Source: Hydra vulgaris
Lineage: Eukaryota; Cnidaria; Hydrozoa; Anthoathecata; Hydridae
Reading direction: 5' to 3'
DNA length: 64,000 nt
NCBI RefSeq assembly: GCF_038396675.1
Contig: NC_088933.1
Span: 17,334,001 to 17,398,000 of the forward strand
Position 1 is the stretch's first letter; each line of letters starts with the position of its first letter. The notes beneath the pieces were generated by a model, which ran no database searches, had not been told where the DNA came from, and worked only from the letters and a program-made list of their open reading frames with translations. Both the position numbers and the translations under genes were made by a program. Positions 63,442 through 64,000 of the stretch are shown one piece after another.

Positions 63442-64000
63442 AAGTCGTAATAATTGCAAAAAACATTTTTATGCAGTTGTATTTAATTAGTAGCTAGCAA
63501 TAAAATTAGTAACTTTTATCACTAACCACCAATAAATTTGTTGCATGAAGGTAAAAAAAGTTTCTAAGATTTGAACCAAAATTTGATTTTATTTGTAATT
63601 TTACCTTTTACTGCTGCAATTATTACTGTTAACTGTTTAAACAAACTTATATGGCTATTTATGAATTTACTTATAAACAAACCAACATGATTTAATAATT
63701 AATATATATTAAATGAACAAAAAAGTTGTACATGAATTAGGAGAATACTAAATCAGTATACTGCTTTCAAAATCAGCCTGGATATGTCAATGCATTGACT
63801 AACATGTAATTATAACCTTTTGTAACCAAAATTTGTAAACAAAAAATAGTTTTCTTTGTGGTTTTATTACAAATCAACATCACAAATTAACACTATCAGG
63901 TTTGTTATTGCTGTGTAAACAATAACAATACTGAAAACAAAATTCCAAAATTACAGAACAAAATAGTAAAATTGTTAAAGCCTAATTTTTTACTTTTGAA
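63442..64000. other. AT-rich sequence at the right edge
   Basis: No gene or repeat seen. The missing 5' exons of YTHDC1 were searched for here and not found. Confidence 0.4.

Noticed and set aside
63442-64000. Upstream YTHDC1 exons
   Set aside because: No acidic or Lys-rich segment with splice sites and matching phase could be found.

Overview
The window looks like nuclear DNA of a cnidarian, most probably Hydra. It is very AT-rich, has long (TA)n tracts, and carries many decayed invertebrate transposons (P, hAT, Tc1/mariner, maT, Tigger/pogo, piggyBac, Ty3/gypsy, CR1/L2- or jockey-like LINEs). It also holds two host genes with short exons and very large introns. The species is inferred; no host locus was matched by search.

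Host genes, both on the minus strand: (1) a mitochondrial Clp protease subunit (CLPP), with four exons at 23809-23726, 14813-14742, 8733-8637 and 2681-2638. Their splice phases fit exactly and encode 99 residues up to the conserved SPGG...YDTMQ segment. The catalytic-serine exon lies beyond the left edge. (2) A YTHDC1-type nuclear m6A reader, with twelve phase-consistent exons from 61003 down to a stop at 40899. They encode 437 contiguous residues: a Ser-rich segment, the whole YTH domain, RG-rich and RS-rich segments, and the YTHDC1 C-terminal motifs. Upstream exons were not found.

Layout. 1-1.7 kb: P-element pseudogene. 2.6-23.8 kb: CLPP exons, with introns holding a hAT element with 8-bp target duplication, tandem repeats, Tc1 and LINE relics, an uncharacterised element gene and a hAT relic. 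23.9-24.2 kb: a small hAT MITE inside a (TA)n tract. 24.9-28.6 kb: a Ty3/gypsy relic split by a LINE with a poly(A) tail. 28.9-29.3 kb: relic of another uncharacterised family. 32.1-35.3 kb: a gypsy-like relic lacking protease and RT, head-to-head with a truncated Tigger transposase. 35.5-36 kb: hAT relic. 37.37-39.73 kb: a structurally complete piggyBac with TTAA duplications, 13-bp TIRs, one frameshift and an unusual four-unit 44-bp palindromic array.

40.9-61.0 kb is YTHDC1. Its 11.3-kb intron holds LINE relics, a foldback element and a 3.2-kb TIR element with an unrecognised spliced transposase-like gene. Its 4-kb intron holds a TIR element carrying a tRNA-derived SINE, and a 612-bp long-inverted-repeat MITE centred in a (TA)n tract. 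61.1-63.4 kb: a maT and a Tc1 element inserted next to each other, with a related empty site nearby.

The two host genes are not functionally connected as far as can be seen. The remainder is transposon turnover inside and between large introns. The best candidates for undescribed biology are the 51.4-54.6 kb element and the 44-bp palindromic array of the piggyBac.
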